A stretch of DNA of 27,583 nucleotides from Candidatus Acetothermia bacterium (GCA_003552425.1 PUMC01000088.1:1-27583), one strand, 5' to 3'; counted from the first letter of the stretch, positions 15,833 to 24,413 are shown. Notes: generated by a model not told the origin, from the letters alone. Numbers and translations are program-made.

Positions 15833-16402
15833 CTAATCGTCAACCAGCTCGGGACGCAGCGCGCCGATGTAGGGCAGGTTGCGATGCAGTTCGCCGAAAT
15901 CCAGTCCATAACCGACCACGAACCACGGGGCATCAAGGACGAAGCCTACGTAGTCCGGGTTCACCGCAACCTCCCGGCGGTGCGGCTTGTCAAGCAGCGT
16001 ACAAATCCGGATGGAGGAGGGTTCACGTGCCCACAGCCTGCGGGTGATGTGTCGCAGGGTATGCCCGGTGTCCACGATGTCCTCGATGATCAGGACGTCA
16101 CGTCCGCCCACAGCACGCTCCAGGTCCTTCAGGACCCGGACCTCACCGGGGCTCGTTCCGTTCTCGTAGCTGGACACGGCGATGAAGTCGTATTCCAGTG
16201 GAATGTCAAGGGCTCGGATGAGGTCGGCCATGAACGGAAGTGCGCCCTTGAGCAGTCCAACCACCAGGAGCGGTCGTCCCCGCGCATCCTTCCCCACGCC
16301 AGCCCTGTAGTCCTTGGAGATCTCCTGCCCCAGCTCCTGCACACGCTGCTGGATGGCCTCCGAGGAGAACAACACCCGTTCCACAATGTCGCGTTCGTTC
16401 AT
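15833..16402 (-). CDS. hpt: Hypoxanthine phosphoribosyltransferase
   Basis: 189 residues. It converts hypoxanthine (and usually guanine) plus PRPP into IMP/GMP in purine salvage. The PRPP-binding loop VLIIEDIVDTGHTL (103-116) is intact, and the purine-site segment IRICTLLDKPHRRE and the C-terminal YGLDFGELHRNLPYIG are typical. The frame is open to 16492, but the ATG at 16402 has AGGGGAG a few bases upstream and the right family N-terminus (NERDIVERVLFSSEAI). It lies downstream of the molybdenum-hydroxylase-type genes, linking salvage with purine catabolism, and is followed 2 bases later by tsaD. Confidence 0.95.
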   Translation of the reverse strand: MNERDIVERVLFSSEAIQQRVQELGQEISKDYRAGVGKDARGRPLLVVGLLKGALPFMADLIRALDIPLEYDFIAVSSYENGTSPGEVRVLKDLERAVGGRDVLIIEDIVDTGHTLRHITRRLWAREPSSIRICTLLDKPHRREVAVNPDYVGFVLDAPWFVVGYGLDFGELHRNLPYIGALRPELVDD

Positions 16403-16505
16403 CCGTAGCTCCCCTAGGAAAAGATGACTCCGGCCCCGTACCTTACCCGGGACGGAGAGCAGTTCAGTGCTCAACGAATGCACATCAAGCATACACCGCC
16501 ATGCC

Positions 16506-17366
16506 TCAGGAAGCCAGCGCTGCTGTCAGCGTTTCCGCCATATCCTCGAGCAGCGATCCGATCACCTGGCGACGGTAACCGGCCGGTGCACGCAGGTCGT
16601 CGATGGGCTGACTGGCTTGCGCCACTTGCTGGGTCAGCTCGCTCATCGCATCGGGTTCGAGCGGGCGGCCAACCATGGCTTGCTCCACGGACTTCGGGCG
16701 CACAACGGTGGGTGCCACCGATCCCAAGGCCAGCCGAGCCTCGCTGATGCGCGCGTCCTCCACCCACAGCAGGGCACCCAACGAGGCAACGGCGATGTAC
16801 AGGGCCCTCCGCCGTCCGACCTTGCGGAAGTAGGACAACGGATGGTCCTTGGGCATGGGAATCAGAATGGACCGAATCAGCTCACCGACGCCGAGGTCTG
16901 TCACACCCGGGCCGCGGACGAACGCCTCCACGGGGATGGTCCGCTCCCCGGCAGGGCCCACCGTCCTGATCTGAGCCTCAAGGAGATACAGGGGAATGAG
17001 CCCATCGGCGGCAGGCGATGCGTTTGCCAGGTTGCCCCCCAGGGTACCCATGGCGCGGATGGCTGGCCCCCCGATGGTGGACAGTGCTTGCTTGAGAATA
17101 GGGATTCTCGAGGCAAGCGGGGAACGAAGCAGCATCCCATGGGTGACAGCTGCGCCGATCTCAGCGACATCGCTGCTGATGGAAATGGCCGTAAGCTCGG
17201 GAATGCGGCCCACATAGACAAGTCTGCGCGGGCGTTCTTCTCCCTTATGCAGGCGCACGAGGAGGTCCGTGCCTCCGGCAAGAGGCCGACCGCCGTCCGA
17301 CAGCAGGTCCACTGCTCCTTCCAAGGACGTGGGGCGTTCCACGCTCAAGCTGTCCAGGCCGTGCAC
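16506..17366 (-). CDS. Molybdenum-hydroxylase FAD-binding subunit (XdhB/CoxM/YgfM type)
   Basis: 286 residues, normal for the medium subunit. The N-terminal FAD domain has PLAGGTDLLVRLHKGEE near the start and the flavin loop GTLGGNLANASPAADG (about 107-122); the C-terminal CO-dehydrogenase flavoprotein domain follows (FRKVGRRRALYIAVAS, then LALGSVAPTVVRP). It passes electrons between the 2Fe-2S subunit and NAD(P)+ or another acceptor. The start is GTG at 17366 with GGAGG 7 bases upstream, overlapping the MocA-like gene by 22 bases. The E. coli YgfM protein is the likely counterpart given the other cluster genes. No catalytic molybdopterin subunit is in the window. Confidence 0.9.
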   Translation of the reverse strand: MHGLDSLSVERPTSLEGAVDLLSDGGRPLAGGTDLLVRLHKGEERPRRLVYVGRIPELTAISISSDVAEIGAAVTHGMLLRSPLASRIPILKQALSTIGGPAIRAMGTLGGNLANASPAADGLIPLYLLEAQIRTVGPAGERTIPVEAFVRGPGVTDLGVGELIRSILIPMPKDHPLSYFRKVGRRRALYIAVASLGALLWVEDARISEARLALGSVAPTVVRPKSVEQAMVGRPLEPDAMSELTQQVAQASQPIDDLRAPAGYRRQVIGSLLEDMAETLTAALAS

Positions 17367-17899
17367 GTCAAGTCCTCCATTCGATCCACATCACGCAGCA
17401 CGCCCGGGTCGACCTCGGGCACAAGCTGGCATGTCGTGAGCAAGCTCCGGGCTCCCTGATCGCCTTCCAGGAGGTGCAATCTGTCCCTTGTTGAGGGAGG
17501 CAGATACACCGGAAAGCCACGCACGCCGTTGTGCGCAGGGGCAACCGGGACGTCGCCTGCTTGTTGTATGACCCTTCGACAAGCTCCTTCGGGGACACAA
17601 GGCATGTCCCCCAAGAACACAAGCAGCCCTCCCGGTGGGGCTGCACAGTCACCAGCCTTTAGTGAACCTGCCATACCCTCCTGCCACGCTTCGTTGACGA
17701 TGACAACCCACCCCGACAGAGGCAGCTTCTCCCTTACCTCACGTGCCTGTGCCCCGAGCACGAGGACGCGACACGAAACGGGAAGCCTGTTGACGAGCTC
17801 CAATGCCCAGCTGAGAAGGGGACGACCGCCGAAGGGAAGCAGGAGCTTGGGCGTCCCCATGCGTCGTCCGCCTCCCGCTGCCAATACCACCGCGGTCAC
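17345..17899 (-). CDS. MocA/YgfJ-like molybdopterin nucleotidyltransferase
   Basis: 184 residues. It starts with the NTP-binding loop AVVLAAGGGRRMGTPK (K18), with LVFLGDMP in the middle as the metal/substrate site. The family adds CMP or GMP to molybdopterin; MocA makes the cytosine dinucleotide cofactor used by xanthine-dehydrogenase-type enzymes. The chosen start is the GTG at 17899, which overlaps the stop of the 2Fe-2S gene by 4 bases (GTGA); a TTG two codons upstream is also possible. The frame is open far upstream to 18250, but that part is a shadow of the 2Fe-2S gene. It is flanked by two hydroxylase subunits, so it probably matures the cofactor of that enzyme. Confidence 0.88.
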   Translation of the reverse strand: MTAVVLAAGGGRRMGTPKLLLPFGGRPLLSWALELVNRLPVSCRVLVLGAQAREVREKLPLSGWVVIVNEAWQEGMAGSLKAGDCAAPPGGLLVFLGDMPCVPEGACRRVIQQAGDVPVAPAHNGVRGFPVYLPPSTRDRLHLLEGDQGARSLLTTCQLVPEVDPGVLRDVDRMEDLTCTAWTA

Positions 17900-18363
17900 G
17901 GGCAATGCGCCCCTTTGCTCACGCTCATGATGGCTTCGACGACCTGATCGTATCCGGTACAACGGCAGAGGTTGCCCTCCAGCTGGATCAGGACCTCCTC
18001 GCGTGTGGGGTTCGGGTTCTCGGTGAGCAGCGCGTAGGCGGACATGAGCAACCCCGGCGTGCAGAACCCGCACTGTACGGCGCCGTGGTCGACAAAGGCT
18101 TGTTGGAGAGGGTGAAGCGCTCCGTTTTCCATGAGACCCTCCACGGTGAGGACTTCCTTCCCGTGCGCGTGGACGGCGAGCGACAGGCACGCCAGAACAG
18201 GTACGCCGTCGATGAGCACTGTGCAGGCGCCACATTCGCCTTCTCCGCATCCCTCCTTAGTGCCCGTAAGGCCGAAGTCGTTGCGCAGCAGATCGAGGAG
18301 TCGTCTTCCGGGAGGGATGTTGACGATCGTACGGCGTCCGTTCAGCTGGAATTCGAGTCTCAT
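17896..18363 (-). CDS. Molybdenum-hydroxylase 2Fe-2S subunit (XdhC/CoxS type)
   Basis: 155 residues, typical of the small subunit. The N-terminal plant-type ferredoxin domain carries EGCGEGECGACTV plus the following Cys (LAC), binding one 2Fe-2S cluster; the helical second domain has QCGFCTPG and CRCTGY for the other cluster. All eight cysteines of the family appear present. It transfers electrons from the molybdenum site to FAD. ATG at 18363 overlaps the stop of the upstream PLP-enzyme gene (ATGA), and its own stop overlaps the MocA-like gene, so three genes are translationally linked. Confidence 0.94.
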   Translation of the reverse strand: MRLEFQLNGRRTIVNIPPGRRLLDLLRNDFGLTGTKEGCGEGECGACTVLIDGVPVLACLSLAVHAHGKEVLTVEGLMENGALHPLQQAFVDHGAVQCGFCTPGLLMSAYALLTENPNPTREEVLIQLEGNLCRCTGYDQVVEAIMSVSKGAHCP

Positions 18364-19607
18364 AGCTCCAGATGCTCCTCCAGTGCTCCGAGATCAGGCG
18401 CAATCAGCGTCGGCGCGGGAAGTCCCTCAAGAATACCCTGCGGGTCTTTCAGTCCCGACCCGGTGATGAACGCGGCCACCGTGGCCTGCGGTGGGATCTC
18501 TCCAGTGTCGAGGAGACGGAGGAGCCCTGCATAGGTGGCGGATGCAGCGGGCTCCGCGAACACGCCGGTCCGTCGAGCGAGTTCCTTCCCCGCTTCGCGG
18601 ATGTCCCCATCGGACACGGTTGTGTAGCCCCCGTTGCTGTGTGCGACATAGTGCACCGCCTTCACGACGTCACGTGGTCGCCCTACGCTGATCGAGTCCG
18701 CCCGGGTGTGTGCGGGCTCGTCCGCGGGGACTATGGACGCTCCGCGGCTATGGCGCGCGAACGCGTGGGTTATGGCTGCGGCGCCCTCAGCTTGCACGCC
18801 AAAGACCTTGGGCATGTGCTCGGCCAACTCCACTTGGACGAGTTCATGGAAGCCCTTACACAGACCGGAGATGATCGATCCGTCGCCCACCGAGACGATG
18901 GCGTAATCGGGAAGCTCGCCGCCCAGCTGTTCCCACAGCTCCAAGGCTCCCGTCTTCTTGCCCTCGACGTTCATGGGGTTGACGGCTGCGGAACGGTTGT
19001 ACCATCCAAAGCGTTCGCTGGCCTCCGCGCACAGATCAAAGGCCTCATCGTAGGTGCCGTCTACGGCGAACACCACGGCACCGAACGCCTGGAGCTGGGA
19101 GACTTTAGGTGCTGGGGCGGTCTTGGGGACAAAGATGTAGCATGGGATACCTGCGGACGCACAGAAGCCGGCCAGGGAGGTTGCCGCGTTGCCGGTGGAT
19201 GCGCAAGAGCACGCCCGGCGCTCGAGTTTCCGCGCTGCCGCTGTGGTGACTGCGGTGGCACGGTCCTTGTACGATGCGGTGGGGTTCAAGCTGTCGTCCT
19301 TGATCCACAGCCTTGCCAGTCCCAGCTCCGCAGCCAGTGTGCGACATGTGTACAGTGGCGTTACACCGGCGCGCAGGTTGACCGCATGCTCCGGTCCAAG
19401 CGGCAGGAGTTCCTCATAGCGCCACAGCGAGTACTGGTGGGTCTCCGCGAAACTCTGTGGAGAGAGCCGCCGCGCGAGCCCCCGATAGTCGTAGACGACC
19501 TCAAGCGTCCCCTCCACGGGACCGCAGTCGGGACATGTGTAGTCCAACGACCACGGAGTGTAGGCCTTGCCACAGCTCATGCAGCGAAATGCCGTCGGTT
19601 CACCCAT
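18360..19607 (-). CDS. Threonine-synthase-family PLP enzyme
   Basis: 415 residues, fold-type II PLP enzyme. An N-terminal zinc ribbon (C9, C12, C25, C28) is followed by LEVVYDY, as in the archaeal-type threonine synthase group. The PLP lysine is K114 in NPTASYKDRAT; the substrate loop is STGNAATSLAGF, the phosphate-binding loop is VGDGSIISG and the C-terminal motif is GSGLKDP (GHGLKDP in many threonine synthases). Threonine synthase makes threonine from O-phosphohomoserine. Its place between ygfK and hydroxylase genes, with no other threonine genes, suggests instead a lyase role comparable to YgeX (diaminopropionate ammonia-lyase) in E. coli. ATG has GGAGGAG upstream. The stop overlaps the 2Fe-2S gene. 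Confidence 0.85.
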   Translation of the reverse strand: MGEPTAFRCMSCGKAYTPWSLDYTCPDCGPVEGTLEVVYDYRGLARRLSPQSFAETHQYSLWRYEELLPLGPEHAVNLRAGVTPLYTCRTLAAELGLARLWIKDDSLNPTASYKDRATAVTTAAARKLERRACSCASTGNAATSLAGFCASAGIPCYIFVPKTAPAPKVSQLQAFGAVVFAVDGTYDEAFDLCAEASERFGWYNRSAAVNPMNVEGKKTGALELWEQLGGELPDYAIVSVGDGSIISGLCKGFHELVQVELAEHMPKVFGVQAEGAAAITHAFARHSRGASIVPADEPAHTRADSISVGRPRDVVKAVHYVAHSNGGYTTVSDGDIREAGKELARRTGVFAEPAASATYAGLLRLLDTGEIPPQATVAAFITGSGLKDPQGILEGLPAPTLIAPDLGALEEHLEL

Positions 19608-19681
19608 GCGCTCCTCCGAACCCCCTTAGCTCTGGCCTATCGGTGATCACGCGCGCTCCTCACCGCCCGAACCCCGCCGAT

Positions 19682-19704
19682 TGCACATGTTACGATGCAC
19701 ATGT
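19682..19704 (-). repeat. Direct repeat of a 9-mer upstream of the PLP-enzyme gene
   Basis: TGCACATGT occurs at 19682-19690 and 19696-19704, 14 bases apart. It lies in the 144-base gap between ygfK and the PLP-enzyme gene, the longest gap in the ssnA-to-tsaD run. It could be a regulator site; no promoter boxes are convincing there. Confidence 0.4.
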
Positions 19705-19751
19705 ACGAACGGTCCACCCGCGCGGACCCGCATGAGGCACGCGCTCGCACA

Positions 19752-22700
19752 TCAGTGCTGCACGTGCGGTGCGGAAGCCCGCACGCCGTTCATGACTGTG
19801 GCCAACTCCGCAGCCCGACGCAGCGATCGGTGACCAGGGAAACTCCGCAGCACGTCGACGGACCGCACGCTGAAGTCTTGCTCCAGTGCAATGCGGATAT
19901 GGTTGTCCTCGAACTCCCATCCATCCTCATGGGCGTGTAGCCGTGCGGTGCAGCCGCCGTCGCGTGACCACAACGTGTTCGCGTCGATGAACAGCGCATT
20001 GTCATCTTGCCCTTGGAAATCTTCCCACCGAAGGAACAGCCGTGGCTTGTCGGCAAAGGGGCGCCCTGCGTGAACGCAGAATGTTGCGCAGTTACCGCAC
20101 TCGTTGCAGTGGTCATGGATGTGGAGGATCTGTCGCTGTTGGGCAACGTGGAAGTGTTCATGCTCCACGACTTCCGCGCGCTCTCCCCCGCAGGCAAGCA
20201 CCGGGACCCGGAGTGCGGTGGGTGTCACGGAGTAGGTGATGTTGGCCCTGTTGGGACACACCTCGACACACTTGTCGCACAGTGTGGAGCACTGCAGACA
20301 GCGCGATGCCTCCAACCGTGCAGCCTCCTCGGACAGGGTCGCCTCCACGAGATCGAATCCGCTGCGTTGTGCGGCGTCCAATCGGTTGGGTATGTGGGGG
20401 TCAACCCGCATGGCGCGCGCCTTCTTGATCGCCTGGGTGGCCTCGGTCGAGAGGTGAGGAGGAGCTGTCGGCGGTGTCTGGAGAGGGATCCCAAGCCTCG
20501 CGCAGATCGCCTCTGCCGCGCGGCGTCCGTCCGCACATGCCTCGACGATTGTTGCGGGACCACGGGTAAGGTCACCCCCGGCGAACACGCCGTCCCCAGC
20601 CTTGCCCGTTGCTGGGTCGACGACCGCGCGGCCGTTGTCGTGGAAGCGGATGTCGGACGCGTCCAGGAAACTCACGTCGGGGCGTTGTCCGATTGCCAGG
20701 ATCACCGTATCTGCGGGCAGTTGATGTTCGCTTCCGGTCACCGGCACCGGGCGGCGTCTGCCATCGGGGCCCGGCTCACCCAGTTCGTTGCGCAGGCATT
20801 CCAGGGCGGTGACCCGCTCTCCGTCCGTGACAATCCTATGGGGCGACAAGAGCGGGAGAAGTGCGTTGCCCTCGACGAGGAGATCCTCAAGTTCGTCCTC
20901 GTCAGCGGGCATCTCGTCCTCCGTTCGCCGGTAGACCACGGTCACGGGCCTTCCGGTCAGGCGCTGGGCTGTACGGGCTGCGTCCATTGCGGTGTTGCCG
21001 CCACCCACGACGAGCACGCGGGTTCCCAGCTCGGGGGTCTCGCCAAAAGCCACGCGTTCGAGAAGGTCGAGCGCTCCCCAGACACCTGCCGCATCCTCCC
21101 CGGGAATGTCGAGTGCCGCATCCTTCTGAAAGCCGCAGGCAAGGTAGACAGCATCGTACCCTTGCTCGAGAAGCTGGCTCGGGGAGGACACGAATGCTTC
21201 GCCAAGACGGAGCTTGACGCCCAAGGCCTCAATCCTGTCCACATCCGATTGCACCACCGCCTCCGGAAGCCGGAACTGCGGGGCGACCGCGGGCCAGCCG
21301 CCGGCTTTGCTGCGCCGTTCGAACACGGTCACCTCGGCACCGCTGAGCGCCAGATAATAGGCGCTCGCAAGCCCTGAAGGACCGGCCCCGATGATGGCGA
21401 CGCGCTTGCCGGTGCGTGGGGCGGGACGCGGTGGTTCCACCTGCCCCCGCTCGTCGGCGAAGCGCTTGAGCGCTCGGATCTGTACGGTCCGATCGTAGTT
21501 GATGCGTGTGCAACGGGTCTGGCAGAGGTGGTTGCACACGTAGCCGGTTACGCCAGGCATGGGATTGCGATGAAGGATGACCTCAAGCGCCTTGTCGAAC
21601 TCCCCCTGGGCGATCCACCAGGCATATTCGGGAACATCCTGGCAGACCGCGCAACGTTCTACGCAGGGTGCCACCACGCAGTCAAACGCTGCGAGCTCGG
21701 TGTCCGCCTTCGGAAGCTCTCCGGGGTAGTAGCTGCGGTGATAGCGCGGTTCCTTGAGGGCGTCGCGAGACGCTTCCTCGAGACGCTTGCGTTTCCCGCG
21801 TGCGAGTTCTTCGAGGTTGGCCACGTTCTGATCGCGCATGGCGGTGCGCAGCGCCTCTAGCCACTGCCCAAGGCGTCCATAGCCACCGGGTTTCAGAAGG
21901 TCAGACGCTGCGGTCACCGTGCGCGCCCCGCAGGAAAGCACGGTGGCCACGTTATGGGCATCCGCTCCGGCTGCATAGGAGACCTCGAGCTTGCCGTCGA
22001 ACGCCTCCATCAGGCGATGGAACAGGCGCATCGTGATCGGATACAGTGCGCGGCCGGACATGTAGAGTTCATCGCCTGGCAGAACCCCACGGTGATTGGC
22101 TGTGGGAAGGGTATTGGAGAGCTTCACACCGAAGTACAACCCTTTCTCTTGCGCCAGACTCTGCAAACGTTTCACAAGCCCCAGCGCTTGGTCGTACTGG
22201 AGGTCGTGGGTGAAGACCTTCTCGGGGATCTCGATGTCTCGGTATCCGAGTTCGTCGTGGAGGATCCGCATGACTTCTTCTTGGCCAAGAAGCGTGGGGT
22301 TGAGCTTGACGAAGGTGTGAAGCCCGCGTTCCTCCAGGAAGTAGCGGGCGATGGCCTCGATCTCGTCCGGTGGACAACCGTGCATGGTCGAGAGGCTGAT
22401 GTTGTTCGTAAGCTGCTTGGGTATGGCTGTATGGGCGAGCTCCGGGAGGTGTTGTTCGAGCACGGGACGGAGCGGCTCGAGTTCGTCGGAAGCATCGAGC
22501 AGCCTATCCATGAAGCGCTGAACGGTAGGGCTGCGAACACCCTCCAGGTTGTAGCCTACGCTCATGTTGAAGATGGTCTCGGGGTGTGTCGTTGGAAAGC
22601 CCAGGAGCTCGGGCAGGAGATGGATGAGGACCCAGGCATGGATGTAGGCCTCTGCGGATGCCTCGAGCTTCAGTTCTTGTGACCACTCGGCGTTGTAGCC

Positions 22701-23015
22701 TTCGTCCTCCATGTCGATGCACGGGCGGGGGATGTCGAGCTCATCCAAAACCTGGACCGTCTTCAGCTCGATGAACCGTCCGCCGCACGCCCACGCGCTG
22801 ACGATATTCTGAGCAAGCTGCGTGTGTGGACCTGCTGCCGGTCCCACGGGCGTACCCAAACGGTGGCCAAACAGTTCCTGGCCGAATGGCTCGCGTTCAT
22901 GCGGAGTGTACACGAGGCGGCGTGGGATTCCGAAGAGTTCCCCACGTTCCTTGAGTTCACAAAGCATGCTGCGGAGCAGTTCCTCGAACGAAAGCGGTCT
23001 CATCTCACCGGACAT
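19752..23015 (-). CDS. ygfK: YgfK-type multidomain Fe-S flavoprotein oxidoreductase
   Basis: 1087 residues, matching E. coli YgfK over its whole length as I remember it. The N-terminal dihydroorotate-dehydrogenase-like barrel has TPVGPAAGPHTQLAQNIV, NMSVGYNLEG and LSTMHGCPPDEIEAI. Next is a GltD-like half: a Cys cluster (APCVERCAVCQDVPEY, about 445; CNHLCQTRCTR), the FAD loop IIGAGPSGLASAYYL (about 538) and the NAD(P) loop VVGGGNTAMDAA (about 668). The C-terminus has two ferredoxin-like sites, CSTLCDKCVEVCPNRAN (about 907) and CNECGNCATFC (about 968). YgfK has been linked to selenate reduction and to anaerobic purine breakdown, a likely role here. ATG has AAGGAGG upstream. Confidence 0.94.
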   Translation of the reverse strand: MSGEMRPLSFEELLRSMLCELKERGELFGIPRRLVYTPHEREPFGQELFGHRLGTPVGPAAGPHTQLAQNIVSAWACGGRFIELKTVQVLDELDIPRPCIDMEDEGYNAEWSQELKLEASAEAYIHAWVLIHLLPELLGFPTTHPETIFNMSVGYNLEGVRSPTVQRFMDRLLDASDELEPLRPVLEQHLPELAHTAIPKQLTNNISLSTMHGCPPDEIEAIARYFLEERGLHTFVKLNPTLLGQEEVMRILHDELGYRDIEIPEKVFTHDLQYDQALGLVKRLQSLAQEKGLYFGVKLSNTLPTANHRGVLPGDELYMSGRALYPITMRLFHRLMEAFDGKLEVSYAAGADAHNVATVLSCGARTVTAASDLLKPGGYGRLGQWLEALRTAMRDQNVANLEELARGKRKRLEEASRDALKEPRYHRSYYPGELPKADTELAAFDCVVAPCVERCAVCQDVPEYAWWIAQGEFDKALEVILHRNPMPGVTGYVCNHLCQTRCTRINYDRTVQIRALKRFADERGQVEPPRPAPRTGKRVAIIGAGPSGLASAYYLALSGAEVTVFERRSKAGGWPAVAPQFRLPEAVVQSDVDRIEALGVKLRLGEAFVSSPSQLLEQGYDAVYLACGFQKDAALDIPGEDAAGVWGALDLLERVAFGETPELGTRVLVVGGGNTAMDAARTAQRLTGRPVTVVYRRTEDEMPADEDELEDLLVEGNALLPLLSPHRIVTDGERVTALECLRNELGEPGPDGRRRPVPVTGSEHQLPADTVILAIGQRPDVSFLDASDIRFHDNGRAVVDPATGKAGDGVFAGGDLTRGPATIVEACADGRRAAEAICARLGIPLQTPPTAPPHLSTEATQAIKKARAMRVDPHIPNRLDAAQRSGFDLVEATLSEEAARLEASRCLQCSTLCDKCVEVCPNRANITYSVTPTALRVPVLACGGERAEVVEHEHFHVAQQRQILHIHDHCNECGNCATFCVHAGRPFADKPRLFLRWEDFQGQDDNALFIDANTLWSRDGGCTARLHAHEDGWEFEDNHIRIALEQDFSVRSVDVLRSFPGHRSLRRAAELATVMNGVRASAPHVQH

Positions 23016-23064
23016 GCTTCCTCCTTACCCTTCCGAGCTTCGCGCACGAGCCCCCGTGGAGGCG

Positions 23065-24384
23065 CTACACTCTCTTCCACATCGCCTGGGCAGCGTTCCG
23101 CGCACGAGCAAGAACGCTGCGCTCGTCGATATGGGGGAGAACACGATCCCGCATCACCTGCCTGCCGCCGATCACAACATCGCGTGGGGTCAAGCCTTCG
23201 GATATGGAGGCGAACAGGAGGTGACCCAGCAGGTTACCAGCATCGAGCGGTGTGGGTGGGTCGTAGTTCCACACCACCAGGTCCGCAGCATGGCCCGAGG
23301 CTGCCCGGCCCATGGGCAGGCCGAAGAAACGTTCGGCGAGCGCGTAGTTGTGTTGCAGCATCGAAAGGAGCGCGTCGTTGCCCAAAGAAAGGGGGCTCTC
23401 TTCGACGTGATGGGCCAGCAGTTGAGCGCACAGGGCTTCGCTGATGATGTCGTTGCCAAAGCCATCCGTCCCCAAAGCCATCCGGATGCCCCTGGCGAGC
23501 ATGCGCTCGACCTTGGCTGCGCCCACGGCATTGTTCATGTTCGAGCGCGGGTTGTGAAGCACCGTTGGTCCACGCTCGGCAAGCATCGTGACCTCGGCCT
23601 GCGAAAGGTGAATACCGTGGGCGAGCAGCGTGCCCTCTTTGAGGATGCCAAATTGGTCAAGGCGCTCGGCCGTCCGCACGCCGTGTTGCTGCAGGGCGTG
23701 CACAGGGTCCTCTTTCCCCTCGGCAAGATGGAGGTGAAACGCCAGGCCGAGGGGTTCGGCTGCCTGAGCAGCCTTCTCCAACGAGCCGTCCTCCAGCGTG
23801 AACGAGGCGTGGAGACCCATATGCGCGGCGAATTGCCCTCCTCGCGCCTCCTCCCGGGCAAAGCGCACGTTCTCGGCGATGCCCGCATCGCGCTCCTCGG
23901 GTCCGCCCCGATCGGTGACCTCGTAGCACAGGTCGGCCCGCAGGCCGACTTCCTCGATTCCCTTGCGCAGTTGGGACAGTGAGCCGGGAATCGACGACGG
24001 TGACGCATGGTGGTCGAACAGCGTGGTGACCCCGGCCCGCAGGTGGGCCAGCGCGCCCACTAGGGCTGAGGCCTGGATCGACTCGGGGTCAAGTGCTCGG
24101 TCGAGCTTCCACCACAGAGCCTCAAGGATGCCTCGGAAGCCAGACGGAGCGAAGTCCTTCAGGGCCATGCCGCGGGCGAGTGCCGAGTAAAGGTGCGCGT
24201 GGGCGTTCACCAATCCCGGTGTCACCAGCAGCTGTTGGGCGTCGATGCGGGTTGCGTCGGCGAGGTCGGGAGCGGAGCCTTCCCCCACGGTCTCGATGAG
24301 GCCGTTGCGCACAACGATGTACCCGTGATCCTTAAATGTTCCGAACAAATCCGCAATCCGCGCTTGCTCAATGATCAGGGTCAT
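23065..24384 (-). CDS. ssnA: SsnA-type metal-dependent amidohydrolase
   Basis: 439 residues from the ATG at 24384. It belongs to the amidohydrolase/cytosine-deaminase superfamily: PGLVNAHAHLYSAL with the HxH metal ligands H62 and H64, AHMGLHASFTL, FHLHLAEG, and the late LGTDGFGNDII with the conserved Asp. In E. coli ssnA is the neighbour of ygfK and encodes a putative aminohydrolase; the immediate neighbour here is again ygfK (49-base gap). It may deaminate or hydrolyse a purine-derived compound, substrate unproven. The frame is open to 24444, but that would run through a hairpin. There is no Shine-Dalgarno; TATCCT lies 10 nt before the ATG. Confidence 0.93.
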   Translation of the reverse strand: MTLIIEQARIADLFGTFKDHGYIVVRNGLIETVGEGSAPDLADATRIDAQQLLVTPGLVNAHAHLYSALARGMALKDFAPSGFRGILEALWWKLDRALDPESIQASALVGALAHLRAGVTTLFDHHASPSSIPGSLSQLRKGIEEVGLRADLCYEVTDRGGPEERDAGIAENVRFAREEARGGQFAAHMGLHASFTLEDGSLEKAAQAAEPLGLAFHLHLAEGKEDPVHALQQHGVRTAERLDQFGILKEGTLLAHGIHLSQAEVTMLAERGPTVLHNPRSNMNNAVGAAKVERMLARGIRMALGTDGFGNDIISEALCAQLLAHHVEESPLSLGNDALLSMLQHNYALAERFFGLPMGRAASGHAADLVVWNYDPPTPLDAGNLLGHLLFASISEGLTPRDVVIGGRQVMRDRVLPHIDERSVLARARNAAQAMWKRV

Positions 24385-24394
24385 GATGGGTTCA

Positions 24395-24400
24395 AGGATA
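24395..24400 (-). promoter_or_regulatory. Possible -10 box of a leaderless ssnA transcript
   Basis: Minus-strand TATCCT followed by 10 nt and the ssnA ATG; no ribosome site. It sits just downstream of the GC-rich hairpin, as expected if the hairpin ends one transcript and a new one starts here. The -35 region is poor. Confidence 0.35.
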
Positions 24401-24413
24401 CTCAAGAAGGCCG

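Noticed and set aside
17900..18250. N-terminal extension of the MocA-like frame
   Set aside because: This Arg/Ser-rich stretch is the 2Fe-2S gene read in another frame; the GTG at 17899 in a 4-base overlap gives the family N-terminus.
18372..19646. 424-codon open frame on the plus strand
   Set aside because: Antisense to the threonine-synthase-family gene, which has an intact zinc ribbon and PLP motifs. No ribosome site or domain on this strand.
20007..21377. 456-codon open frame on the plus strand
   Set aside because: It lies antisense to ygfK, which has clear family motifs in its own frame. The frame has no recognisable domain and is a product of GC-rich coding bias.
22822..23982. 386-codon plus-strand open frame spanning ygfK and ssnA
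   Set aside because: It crosses the ygfK-ssnA junction opposite two well-supported genes and has no recognisable features.
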